Shown here: positions 22,271 to 34,233 of the stretch, one piece after another | Position numbering within the stretch: the first letter of the stretch is position 1 | How the letters are laid out: every line of letters begins with the position of its first letter | Assembly: GCA_021307315.1 (NCBI GenBank) | Contig: JAJSPD010000002.1 | Location: 372,001-436,000 of the forward strand | DNA length: 64,000 nucleotides | Reading direction: 5' to 3' | From: Bisporella sp. PMI_857 | Lineage: Eukaryota > Ascomycota > Leotiomycetes > Helotiales > Helotiaceae | The notes under the pieces: generated by a model | Told to the model about the DNA's origin: nothing | What the model saw: the letters and a program-made list of their open reading frames with translations, nothing else | Databases searched by the model: none | Program-made: the position numbers and the translations under genes

Positions 22271-24232
22271 GATGGGTTAGATGGAGGTTTGGGGTGTTAT
22301 TGGTATAACGCGAATGCATGAGCGCCGATGTTTGGGCATAACGGAGGCCGTAATGTCCGTTTTCTTCTGGTACATTAGAGAATAGGCATTGGGCTGGCGT
22401 AAAATAGAACCTTTGCAGATTACCAGACCAACGCAGGCATGAATGATGAGTTGCGTCTTTCCTCCTCTATTCGACCACCACCTCTTCTGCCACCGTATGG
22501 TTTACTGAAGTCTCTTTAGCTGTTGTCACATTGGAACTAGTAGGTACGGTGCCAAGCTCCTGGCCACCTATTCTGTACTAGGTTCAGTCTGTCAGCCTTT
22601 TTATTTGGTAGAACCGCGCCTGTTATAACCTTTTTTTCTCCTTAGACAACAATATTATCACGATATATCTTTACCCACGCGTACTATATCTGCAACGCTT
22701 CTCGATCTTGAATATAGCAGTTTATAAGCCTAGCCAGATCTGAATTTTTTGAATTTTTTTATTGCGCTACTCTTAAAACGTAGTTTTCACTAATATCTTG
22801 CTCTACTTTTAATATAAAGCCTATTTTAAAAAGCATAGTTTTTAACTTAAACAAAACAAAATTGTAAACACAACTAGCTAGAGGATCGCCCGGCTGCTCC
22901 AATTTTTCTGCAGTACGTAAACATTGAAAACGTGGTCTTATGCCATTTAAATATTTCTTTTTTCCAACGCCTATAATATGAGACTACCAAGCCATCAATG
23001 ATCATGGAAGAACATGTGCGTAGGTCATTCCCGATCTGCCACATGGACCTACATTACGACTACCACATAACAGGTATAGTAGACTGGGGCGATGCACAAA
23101 CCGTCTTGATATAAGCTGAGGGCAAGCCAGTTGGCAAGTATTGGCATCAATATTTTGAGGAGTAGCTGTGGTCGTTGATCATTATATCGTGCCAACGACC
23201 GGAACGGAATCGGACAGGAGGGCAGGACGAACTGTGGAGGGAGCATCGAAGCAATGTTCGGATATTCAACCCATGTCGTCTGGCAATCGGAATTCTTGCA
23301 GCTCAAGATGAGGCGGTGTTGGAAATATTAGTTGAAGTTGTTGTACAGTGAAGATTTAGATGCGGATAAGAGATCCTGCGTCTCTAAACATCGTGACGAC
23401 CAGTAGGCATTTCGGCGTTTGCTTGGGAGATCGAAGGGGGTGATTGGGCCATTATGAATAATATTGGTATCTTGTTAATCGCTGAATCCAATCCGAGCTT
23501 TTGGGCAAAACCAAGCGGTGATGAATGGCTGGTTGTTCGACGTTTGAGCTAAGCCTATACAACATCCCCATAGGTCACAGCTCAGAAAGTGGGTACCCCC
23601 TTTCTTCTATTTGTTTACTCTCGCCTATTGCGGTGCCTTGAAAACGGCGGCCTAAATCGAGCCGTTAGAGAGCGGGGTGGTTCATTTCTGAGCTTCCTGA
23701 AATATATCTTGGTCGAGCATGCCCTCAAGTGCCCAATTCTTCCTTGGCTTTTGTGCTGCACATCCTGGTGGCTACTTTCAGCGCTATTTCCAAACCTCTT
23801 ACATGGCCGATGCTGAAGAGCTCGCCTCTCTGTTCGCCAGCACCATATTTTTGGGATCTAGCGCCTACATGTACTTTAATAAGAAAATGGTGTTCACGAA
23901 ACTGCTCACTTTTAGGTGAGGCGTAAATATGTGATCTTGACATGTCATTTCCATGAGTACTTAGACTCAGCGGCGCTGAAAATTGAGGTCTGTAATAGAT
24001 AATAACCCTTTCGCTTAGATGCGTTTGGGATTGGTTTCTTTCTTGTGGCTCATCTACGCGCGTTCGTTTCTTGCAATATCAAGATTTTTGGTAAAGCGAT
24101 GCTTTAAGGGAGAGTCTGCTAGAGATCGTCATGTGCGTATGTTGAATTGAAGCAGATTTACACTCTTTCTTAGAACATGAAAAAGGAGTATAAGCCAGAG
24201 GACCCAAAGAGCTAAGAAAGTCCATCAATAAT
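22271..24232. other. Gene-poor region, partly AT-rich
   Basis: About 2 kb without a supportable gene. The stretch about 22620-22880 is distinctly AT-rich with long T runs and ta-rich words, which would fit an old transposon decayed by repeat-induced point mutation. The right part carries repeat copy B (23750-23837). Short open frames on both strands overlap and lack motifs. Confidence 0.5.
23750..23837 (-). repeat. Diverged dispersed repeat fragment, copy B
   Basis: Minus-strand translation reads GELFSIGHVRGLEIALKVAT, continuing RMCSTKAKEELGT. It aligns with copy A at 7465-7545 in the same orientation. See that entry for the comparison. The reading frame on the minus strand runs from 23943 to 23725 (72 codons) and may itself be part of the ancestral element. 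Confidence 0.45.
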
Positions 24233-25303
24233 TTATTCCACCGTGTACCCTTCCGTGCCTTCGTCACTTCTCTTGATCTCCAATTGGTCCCACTCAACAT
24301 CATTCAAAGTTCTGACCCTAATAGGCAGTAACTCGAAGTTCTTCCTAGCAAAAGCCTTTCTCGCATCGGACCACGAGTCAAAGATTTCCTTTGGCGGCCC
24401 ATACAGCCTAGAGTACACTACCACACCGCACGTCTTACAGAATCGATTTCCTCCCCACTTTCTCCCGAATAGATAATCAGTCGTGTTCTCTTCACCAACG
24501 ATGGAGACCTGAGATTGGTTGGGATACATGAAGATGTTGGCGTTCTAAAGAATTAACTTAGAGCACTCGCGGAGCTTGTGATACGTACTCGTTGACAGAT
24601 ACTACAGTTGTCTTCCTTGATCTCTATTTCAGGAAGCGGTTTGGTCTTGACTGCAACCCGAACAGCTCCACAGTGGCAACCTCCTGAATATACTTTCGAT
24701 CCTTCGATCTCGGCCGTGGGGAGTTCTCCTGTGAACGGTGGTGGAGTATATGGTGGCTGGAAGCGGGCTTTACCATCAAACCTAATAAGGTATAAGTCTT
24801 GTTGAATGAAGATCCCTTTTCACGGCTTTTCGGCGATCATGGTTAGAAAATTGACTCACTTCTCAACCTCGAGTGAGAACGGGTTCAAACCAAGCAGCGT
24901 ACGGACCTTCACTTTCGTCAACGGAACCTATTAAGCATGCCTTGCCAAGGACATACATTAAGACTAATTCTCTGACTGAACTCAGGAGAGTGCCTTTCTA
25001 TCATGACACCCGTACCGCAGGTTGGACAGAACTATCCCGATCAACCCACGACTTACACCAATTTGAGAACGTTCGAACCTTATGTGTCATAGTCTTATTC
25101 CCAAACTGATAGCTGACCAGGCTCCCATCTCCCTTTAGAATTTTCAGCGCATCCTTAGGTGGAAATATCCAAAGGTAGCCTTTCTTGTGGCAGAGGCTGC
25201 AGTTACATTCTGTTGCTTCCTTGATTTCTGGGGCTTCGATGGAGAATTGAAAAGCACCACAATGACAATTACCTTTATATGTTTGCGTCATGATATCAGC
25301 CAT
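24233..25303 (-). CDS. Tandem GFA/CENP-V domain protein
   Basis: Five exons (25079-25303, 24957-25031, 24860-24906, 24589-24781, 24233-24544) join with consistent phases to about 283 residues. Two GFA-type zinc domains are visible. The first has GNCHCGAFQFSI, CNCSLCHKKGYLWIF and FCPTCGTGVMI; the second has GGCHCGAVRVAV, NCSICQRNANIFMYP and FCKTCGVVVYS. Each set supplies the paired CxC/CxxC zinc ligands of the family. GFA proteins are related to S-(hydroxymethyl)glutathione synthase, but most fungal members have unknown substrates. The exon 1 donor (gttcga) is poor; other donors (gtatgt, gtgagt, gtacgt) are good. Start is the first of two ATGs (MADIMTQTYKG). Confidence 0.78.
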
Positions 25304-25866
25304 TGCAGAAATACGAACCCAAGGAGATGCAAAATAAGTTTTATAAGTAGATTGGACGACGAAGTAAAGAGAGAAATGGCTGCCTTAAGAGGGTGTGAAA
25401 TGGGAGCTCGCTTAAGTTCGAAGGATCTCAGGGGAATCAGAGTGGGGTATTAAACGTCTAGCCAGTTATGGCAGGTGCTTGATGTCTGAAGTAGCCATTT
25501 CTCGTCTTCATCGAGTGACAATGGACACACAAGGAGATGAGAAAATCCTCTATTAGAAATAGCATCATTCTTAAATATCAGACCAAAATCAACAAACAGC
25601 CTCGCTCTCAGATCTATCGTTTAATATGGCAGGTTGGAACTTGTATTACCAGCTGCGCTTGCTGTGGGCTGATGTGGTGTCCGCATCTTCTTTCCTTTCT
25701 CTATGTTTCTCAAACCAGAGAACCTTCTCACTATATCTCGGTTTCCTTCTCATTCTTCACCTTTTGGAACCACCAATCTAGAGACACCGCCCCTTGTTTT
25801 GCACAACAGGCTTCTACCTTTCTATTTCTCCGGCATCAAACTCCATCTGCCATTCTAATTGCTTCC
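25304..25866. promoter_or_regulatory. Divergent intergenic region GFA gene / BTB gene
   Basis: 563 bp between two diverging genes, pyrimidine-rich on + close to the BTB start. Both promoters should lie here; no specific site assigned. Confidence 0.4.
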
Positions 25867-27090
25867 ATGGGTGGTTCTAGCTACATACCTTTCAAGTTCC
25901 CTGGATTCAAACCGGACCTCAGAGTTAAAGTTTTTAACAATACCTTTCGAGTCCATTCACACGTCTTATGTCTTCATTCAGGCTTCTTCAGAAAGCATTT
26001 TGATCCAAATGAAGAGGGGGTCATTCGCTTATCCGGCGAATTTCCACGGTACTTTCATACTGAAGTTATACCCTGGGATCAAACATGGAAATTGGTGCCG
26101 TCTACAAAGGTTGCAGCCAATGTTTCAAAAAGGATGAGACAAGCCACTTATATAGTGTAGGCTTTATCCAAGGAAACGATTTTCAAATTCCCGAATCCTC
26201 AAATCAGAGAAAAGCGCGAGCATGATGTATATCTGTTCTTCACCTTACTTCGAGCGATGTACAAAATGCCCTATGACATCAATACTGCTTGTGACATAGG
26301 CGATCTTAACAATATCGCGGTATGTATAGATTTTTACTTAGTACTTCAATTGTATCCTTGTTTTCATTATTCACAATGACATACATGACATGGTGGTTCT
26401 TCAATCCCGGAAACTATCTGTCGATGCTTCCATAAAAGAGAAGATTGCAATAGCTTACCAAATGCTTAGGCTACATTCGGTGTGCAGCCATGCATTAGCA
26501 GAACTTTGACTAGTGCGCTTGCCCGTAGTCCGATTTTCTCATACCATGCGGCCATGGACGGTGAAACCCTTGACTTCGCTGAAAGTGCGAACGGAGTGCT
26601 TTACTATGCTTTGGACCTCCGACACAAACAGTTATACTATGAGTGTTTCGTCCACATGTGTAGTAGGCAGGAAATGGACCATGCAAACAGAGCTGTTCAA
26701 GAGATTTTGAAACGGGGAATTAAAAGCGTGGTCAGGAAAAGGGGCAAAGTAATATTGGAGTGGTTGTCATTTGTGAACGCATCTAATTTTCCGCTTTCCG
26801 CAATCGGCAAATTCACTCAATCTAGTTCATTTGGAAGATCAGAGGATAGCTGGCCTGAAGCAGAGAACTTTGTAATAATGAAGAAAGCGATAGAGCGCTA
26901 CATCGAGAAAAACCCCACCTTTTTGGAGCCTTCAAAAGCGATTCGGCATTCTCTAGACATGTTGCTGAAGAATCAGCTGACGCTGGATAAGTCGGGATGT
27001 GAAGTTGGCAAGAAAGGTCCTTATCGACAGAGACTTCTGTGTGCAGACCTCCCCATCATACCCTGGGATGAAGATGAACATGTCTGGTAG
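25867..27090 (+). CDS. BTB/POZ domain protein
   Basis: The N-terminus has the BTB start seen in many ascomycete proteins: KPDLRVKVFNNTFRVHSHVL followed by CLHSGFFRKHFDPNEE. The middle (FFTLLRAMYKMPYDINTACD) and the later QPCISRTLTSALARSP complete the usual BTB-plus-helical pattern. An in-frame TAG occurs at 26158-26160. A 66-bp intron (26095-26160, gtgccg...gtgtag) would remove it, and a second intron (26320-26469, gtatgt...cttag) keeps phase, giving about 335 residues. Both models are phase-consistent, but the first donor is weak, so the gene may instead be broken. BTB proteins of this type may be Cullin-3 adaptors; no specific role can be stated. Confidence 0.6.
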
Positions 27091-28345
27091 GGATAGAGGA
27101 GATTAGGTTGTATTGTGGCAGTAGTGCATGGATCGCCACCCGATACATTCGGCTCTAAGGAAGAGGAGGCATAGAAGGGTTGTACTTTACATTGCTACTG
27201 AGATCATGTCATGGGCGATAATCGTTTTGTTTCTCGTGCAACACTACCCATTCTAGAATGTCTCATTACTCCGAACCTTTGTCACTCATGTATTTTTAAT
27301 ATAAGCCTGAAAATCAAAGGATAAACTACAGACCAAAAATATTCTAACGCTTGAGCCGTAACGAATAGAGAGAGGGAGAGAATCCCTACCCATGAACGTT
27401 CTTTCGAATCTCTCAACTAGTCTACCTCCATCCCCCGCTGAACATCCAGGTATGCGCCACCTCCGGACAGTCCAGCTATCATCCTCGTCAACGAGCGTAG
27501 CATATCCGTACCAGACCCCATCGGAGGCTGGACCCAGAACCTTGCCTTGCAAGGAAGCGTCCCCAAGGCCGACAAAACCATTTAGCACCTGCGGGCTAAG
27601 CAAAAGCTTCGGGTTAGCATTTAAAAGCGGTACGATAAACGGGGTAGGAAAACCAAGCTCATCGAAAGCCGCATAGACGCAATGGGATGCAGGGGGGATC
27701 CGCGGAGGGGCGCGAAGGCCCCTCTTCCAAACCACCTTTTTCAGAACGAGCGTCGGAGGTCTTGGAATCGGAAAGGCGGGTTACGTATAGCTCAGATTTT
27801 TTTTTGCTTGATTCTGGGGCCTGCCTCTTTGATTTCGGCTGGCGGGTGTCGTTGCCCAAAAAGGTGAGTTAAGGCGTGGAGTTCTCCAAAATCGATGTTG
27901 GGGAGGATAATGCTGGTACGTTCCTCAGGGCTAGAACGTATCCGCTGAAATCTACGCTTCTGGTGCCGTTCTTTTCAAAGAGACAAAGGTTACATTGGGT
28001 ACCATCTAGTTGCTTTTTGGGGTCGGATGTATGTTGGACTCCTGATCTCTAGCTGGAGCAGAGCGTGGTCAAAAAGTAGACTCTGAAGATATTTGCTTGG
28101 CTTTTAGGAAAGGCTGAACCTTTGCAACTGGGGTGAAACAGCAGTGTAGCACTTCCAGAAACTAATATTAATGCTATTTTCCACATCCAATCTTTAAATT
28201 CGCCAATGGTCATCTCATATCAAATTTCCCATCCAAGGTACGCCTACTCATCACATTGACCCCATCCCAAACTGCAAGTTAACTCTACACCAAGATCACC
28301 GCATAAATTTGATACTCCGCTATATGCAAAATTAAAAATCTCCAT
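27091..28345. other. Intergenic with one doubtful ORF
   Basis: Separates the BTB gene from the 3' end of the class V chitin synthase. Apart from the doubtful minus-strand frame at 27286-27735, nothing is recognised. Confidence 0.45.
27286..27735 (-). CDS. Hypothetical protein, doubtful
   Basis: A 149-codon minus frame with protein-like composition (FDELGFPTPFIVPLLNANPK, then LNGFVGLGDASLQGKVLGPA). A second open frame, with start MGNDTRQPKSKRQAPESSKK at 27859, overlaps its 5' end in another register, so an upstream spliced exon is conceivable. No domain is recognised and the C-terminus is odd. It could be a real lineage-specific gene, a fragment or chance. Confidence 0.25.
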   Translation of the reverse strand: MVWKRGLRAPPRIPPASHCVYAAFDELGFPTPFIVPLLNANPKLLLSPQVLNGFVGLGDASLQGKVLGPASDGVWYGYATLVDEDDSWTVRRWRIPGCSAGDGGRLVERFERTFMGRDSLPLSIRYGSSVRIFLVCSLSFDFQAYIKNT

Positions 28346-31300
28346 TTATAGTTGCCCGGAAAGTAACGCCTCGGTTGCTGCGCCATTGTTAGCATATTGT
28401 ACTCTTTGGATAAAGGAGAGGTCACATACCCGAGTTGATATATGCTCTACGAGCATCAAGCGGCACTCCAAATCTCTGCTCCAACTCAACCTTGATACTC
28501 TTCTTCGTGACAGTCATGAGATCGGCCGTCTTCAGGATCTCTCTGATCTCGGCCAAGATCGCGTCATCACTTGGAAGACCAGCGAGATTTGCCATTTCCA
28601 TTTCTTGGTTGCCAAAATACTGGCTTCCTCCAAACTGGCTTTGGCGGGCTCCTGGGGTGTTCATGACTTCTGATTGAGCTAGCGACATACGTGAGGCAGA
28701 GGTATATAGGTTGGCATTCTTTGCATCATAGGGGAAATTGCCTTGCACGCCATTGAACTGAGACATGGCACGGGATGGTGGATATTTATACTCAGAAGCT
28801 GCAGCATGGTGCTTAGTGCCGTATGAGAAGCCTGACATCTCTGATCGATCATCTCGCATGGTCTGAGCCTCCCAAAGCTCTGCTTGGTATTCCTCCCATT
28901 TCTTGTGCGGAATGGATTCTGGATCGAACTTGCCCTCATCGGTAATGACAATCTTCTTACCCTTCTCTCCAGTGACGATCCGAGTATTTCCCCATGAGAA
29001 ATCATCCATGTGCCAGAAACTGTAGAGCGGTAATCCAAAGGAGAATACCGGAATGGCGAGAATGTACAGAATCATCCAACCAATCATCTCCCACTTTCGG
29101 CGCAGGATGAAAATGATAGCTTGGAGACCATAGATTGCGCCAATCAAAATAAAGGCCGTAATAGGGATAACATTGGGAGTTCTGATGACTGTTACGATAA
29201 GATAGACAATGTATGCAACGGTGACAGGTTGGATTATGGTAGAGAGCAAGTCGATGAAGACAATGAAGCGCATACTGAAGCAACAGAAACCACAAAGTTG
29301 CGTCATGGGCATCAGCTCGGCAAGGTTGTGAACAGTTGAGTTGATCCAGCGACGACGTTGGGACAAGAAAACCTTCCAGGAATCTGGGGCGATCGTCCAA
29401 GCATGAGCGCTGAAGAGATATTTCGTCTTGTACTTCGGATGATGCTTAAGTAGAAGAGTCGTTAAGAAACGATCCTCACCCAAATGAAGCAAGTTCTTCA
29501 TGTGCAAAGTATCGACACGAATGGTAGCATAGTTGTCCACAATTTCGCGGCTAACGAACAACGGCTTTCCAGAATCGGCGGCTCGAATTCGATACATCGT
29601 GAAACAACCTGGTAAACAAGTGACGCTACCAAACAAACTTTCGAATGCCTTGGACAGATTGTGAGAGATGTAGTATTCGTAGACTTGAATCATGGTGACG
29701 AACGAAGATTTGGAGTTAGTTAGAGCTGTCTCTCCACAGACTCCGAGGAGTCTAACATCATCCATAAAGGCAGATACCATACGAGAAGCTGAATCCGGGG
29801 CAACAACTGTATCGGCATCGATTTGCAACATGAACTCATAGAAAGTTGGGTTGACGCCAATAATGTTCCGAATTTGGTGGTACATCTCCAGTTCAAGAGG
29901 GCTCATCGCAGTATTGTAGTGCACCCTATTCAAGAATCGCATAATGACCATTTGAGAATCACGCTTTCCTCTGTTTCCGGGACGTGAAACTTCGGAAGGC
30001 TTTCCGATCTTGACGACAACCAGGAAAGGCACAATATGACCTTGAACCTCATAAAGTCCAGAATAGACTTTGCCCATGTTGTGTTGCTTCTGACCCTCAC
30101 CTAATGATTCAAAGCTCAGAGGTTCGGGATCAACCGTATCGGACACCCCCAAGATATCGAGAACAATGCGTGGCGTAGGTCTGTCGTTGCCTTGACCAAT
30201 AATCATACCATCACAGATAATGACTAGCAACTTGCGCTTATCGTCGTACTTCATTCTCGCCGCGGAATCAATAGCACGACGGAGAGAGTCTTCATCTTCC
30301 GTGTAGGCAGGGACTTGGCAAATAATGAACTTGTCTAGATTCTCTGGTATGTTCTTCCCACCGAATTGTAGTGCGGCAAAGAACTTGAACGCGATTACAC
30401 TGCAGAGAATGATTGAAATTACCAAGATCAGATACTCGGCAAACTTGCACTTGACGGAGTTTCTTGTATCGACATTCCCAACAAAGAATACATTGTCGAG
30501 GCAGAGTTGCATCCGGCTACGCATAGCAGCATCAATGGGTAGAGCGTCCCAATATTTGGTTAAGTCCGTACCGGCTTTCTGCTGGAAGAGCCCGACGACA
30601 TTCTGATCCATGAAATCGGTATCCACGTCAGTAGGCTCTTCTTCACCTGGTTTGACTACGATTCTTCGTCCACCTTGCATGTACTTCGTCATGTCATAGA
30701 CCCGACCACGAAGAATGGCAATCGCCTGTTGTTTACCTGCCAACTTGCTCACATAGCCAGCAGTATATCCAATATTGCCCTTTTTGTAATTAGCTCTGAG
30801 CATGACCATTTGTTCATAAAACCAATCAGGACGGCTATCGTTGGTGAACGCCCTAAAGTCATGATACGCCATATTTGTATCAGTTGTGCTAATGACGTTT
30901 GCAGATCCTGTAATGTTGGTGGTAGTGTAGTCAAGCTGAACTGCTGGATGAATACCATTGGTTCCGTCTTTTCCTTGACAGAGAGCAGAAAGCTGGACTG
31001 GGAACAACCCAGTGGCGTCAAGGCCAGCATATTTCAAGATTGATTTCTGCGGAATGATCGTTGGATAGTGGCTTGGTGCGAAGTCTGACAAGTCGAAGAC
31101 TTGACCGCGGATGGCGACATATGCTGATGATTTTTTGCCATTGAACGAGGTTAATTCTGCAGCGCTGAAGACGTATTGCTTGGGGCAGATAAGCATTGGG
31201 AACACCACAATGAAAAAGGCGGCAAAGAGACAGGAAAACCAAATCATAATGTTGAGAGCCAATTTCTCCCTCCAAGCGACTCGAACATCCTTACGTGGCA

Positions 31301-34233
31301 TGCGGCCGATGATGCGGATGAGAAAGTCTGGAAGCCACCAAGTCAGCATCCAAACCACCGCCATCCACCTCCTCCTGCTGGCAGTGGTTTTGACTTCTTC
31401 TACCTCGACCATGGTCTTTTCGTTGCCCTTTTCAGCCATTTGTTCTCGAGTATCGAGATTTCGGAACATGTCACCCCCTAGAGCAGAAGCTCCCGCATCG
31501 GAACGGGAATCGTCGTTACCGCCAAAGTAACCAGACTTCTTATCTCCATAGAAACCACCAGGGCTGAGATGTGAAGGAGAACCTCCTAACAGACGTTCTT
31601 TTGAGGCTCCATAGCCACCCTGAATATCGCCTGGGGTAAGACCCCCTTCACCATCATCAGATGGCAGAGGATATCGGGCTTGAGCATATCCGCGCTCGCC
31701 TAGTTTAGCTATTTCCGACCAACATCTTTCGCTCAGGAAAACCCCAGTGCTTCCGATGCGGGCTTCGTTTCCAGGCCATCGCTTTTCATCCACCACCATT
31801 TCAGCTTTCTCGCGCTCACTTCCAACCAAAATAGTCTCGGCATCTGCTAACCCCAAGAACTCACCAAACGGCAAAAACAAACTGAAGTCGGCATTTCGTA
31901 AACGTTGGCTGATTTCGGCGATGCCAAATGTCTGTATTTGTGTGCGTACACATTTACTGTCAAATTGGTTCGCAATGCGTCGATCATTAGGCTTCAAGCA
32001 AAACACAAAATACGGGTTGACATTCGGCGCAGTGAGAGCCTTGGTCACGTTATCGAGAGAATGCAAGAATTGTCCAGCGGCACCGTGGTCGATGTCGCGC
32101 CCCCTACGGCTGGTCTTCTCAGCATCGCCAACATCGGAAACATTGTCGAAAGATTCAGCCTTTTCAGCCTTAACGCCGAGTCTATTTGGCCGCTCTCCCT
32201 TTTTCCTCATCACACTTGGTTTTCGTAGAGGCTTTGAGCTCACCTGGGCTTGCATGATTGTGCTTTTCTCTTGAGGATGAGTGACAGTTTGTAGAGCCTC
32301 TTGTCCGAAGAGCTGACTGACAAAGTTACTCTTGGTGGAGGAGATCAAATTCATCAGATCGCCTGAGATGACCTCTCCATTCTCTTCGACAAGACCAGCA
32401 ACCAGATAGTCCACCTCTCCGGCAAAATGCTTCACGGTAAAAGATGCTGCATTGTTGTGAGTCGCAAAGTTGCTCCCAGGTAGTTTTGCTGTAGCACTTC
32501 CAACAGTTATTGCTGGATTCTTGTTCTCGAAGCGCTTTCGGAGACTTTCCAAGAGCTGCATGTCAGTTCTGTTTCGCCTGGTCTGGTCGTCGAGAATGCC
32601 GAGAAGGCCGTTTCCATGCTTGAGAAGTCCCTTAACCGCATCAGAATTATCAAAGTAGCTAGTAGCAGCCACCGAAACCTCCTCGGATTCAAGTATTTCA
32701 GCCTTTCCTTCAAAGAAACTCTGGAGAGTGAAATTATAGAGTGATTCGGCCGCAGCATTATTAAGAAGTTGGTCAAGCGTAGAATCTGTAGCTGGTTGTT
32801 GTGCAAAGCCAGGGAAGTCAACGATGGAAATAGTGCTTGCAAAGGAGTCCTCCACCCCGCAAATCCTTTGGTTTATGTTTTCAATTACATATGCCACCAA
32901 GAGAGAATAAAGCGTTCTTGCAAGTTCGTCGGCGTTGCTCCTAGCACCTTTGGGATCGAGCATTACCGTGACACGCTCGCGCTGAAGAATTTTTGTTTTG
33001 TAGCCAAGAGTCGTTTGAAGGTCCTGCGCACTTACTCCGAGAAATGCAGCGATTATGGCCAACACTTCCTTGTTTTTGACAGCAGTGATGCTTTGAGATC
33101 CCTCATGCGAGAAACCTCCACTATCATCACCTGTAGCCAAAGTGTCTTCGCTCGTCTCAAATTCAAGCTGGCCGATGTGGAGAATACTAGCCAAGACTTG
33201 ACAGATTTCTGCGATCTCACTTCTTGGGAATTCCAACTTTCTCAGAGCCGTTTTAAAAAGCTGAAAGCCTTCTGCATCGTTGATACCCACCTTGAGTTGG
33301 GTTGGGTGCCCAAGATATCTCCATCTCTTCTGCTGCGTGCCACTGACTTGTCGATGGGCAACCTGACCAGCATGGTGCATAGCATTTGAAAGACCGCCTG
33401 GAGAATCCAATCCCAAATGTGACTTTTCCGCCGCGCTAGTACCAGCCAGGAGATAGTATAGGACATGGAAACTACGCTCTCCTGTAGGCACTGCTGCCAC
33501 CCTGCTCCGTTCCAATCGATGATCCAAAACCTTTCCACCAATCAGTGTTGGGTTCACTGTCGAGGATGTGTCATATTGTAGCTCAAGGAACAGCCCAGCC
33601 TTTGAAGCAGTGGGAGTTGTGGCTGTTTTGCTGGTGGTTAAAGTGTCGAATACATAAGCGGCGTGTGAGATTTTCTGAGACAGTGGTGTGGATGATTTAG
33701 CTAGCAATGCCGCAAGTAAATGGGAACGTAGTGTCGTTTTACCAGATCCCGATTCTCCCCTAGAATATGTTAGTAAAGATCTAGGAGAGGGTTACGCCCT
33801 TGTTCTAAGCTTACAAGAAAACAACGGCTTGATTTTCTTGACGTGCTCCAAGTCGTGTGAAAGCCCTATCCGCTAGCTCCTCCGCTCCGCCCATAGCACT
33901 TCCTTCTTTACCTCCATCTGGGCCTTTTGAGGACGAGGAATATGTGTTCAGAGCTATCAAGGCATGAGAAGACAGCTGTGCAGTTGGTAATGAGACGTGA
34001 AATCTGCTGGCTAGATGTGCCGTGAGATGAGTGTCGCTTTGCAGACTGTTTTTTTATTGCATCCAGTTAGCTCCTGAATCTAGGGGAAAAGAGCAATACA
34101 GCGTTTAATTCTCTTGCATGGAGCTTCGATAGCTCTGAGTATGGATACTGCTTTAGATTTGGATATCCAGCACTACTTACTGTGAAGGGAGGGCGCTCAG
34201 TGATGGCTGCGTGTGTGCCCCCTGGGTTGCCAT
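28346..34233 (-). CDS. csmA: Class V chitin synthase with myosin motor-like domain (CsmA type)
   Basis: Four exons (34181-34233, 33815-34045, 28430-33759, 28346-28377) give about 1881 residues. The N-terminus holds a myosin motor-like domain with an intact P-loop (GESGSGKTT) and a switch II-like DFPGFAQQ; the switch I position reads TPTASKAG rather than a canonical NSSRFGK. Next come two membrane helices, two cytochrome-b5-like segments ([37 protein letters not shown]), then the GT2 chitin synthase domain with [14 protein letters not shown] and QRRRWINST, several C-terminal helices and a DEK_C-like end ([16 protein letters not shown]). The last exon is only 32 bp and replaces a premature frame end. 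The enzyme polymerises UDP-GlcNAc into wall chitin at growing tips; the motor domain helps localisation. Head to head with the class VI gene. Confidence 0.93.

Noticed and set aside
27659..27872. Minus frame MGNDTRQPKSKRQAPESSKK and opposite + frames
   Set aside because: Low-complexity Ser/Lys start with no domain, and overlapping open frames on both strands; kept only as context for the doubtful 27286-27735 call.
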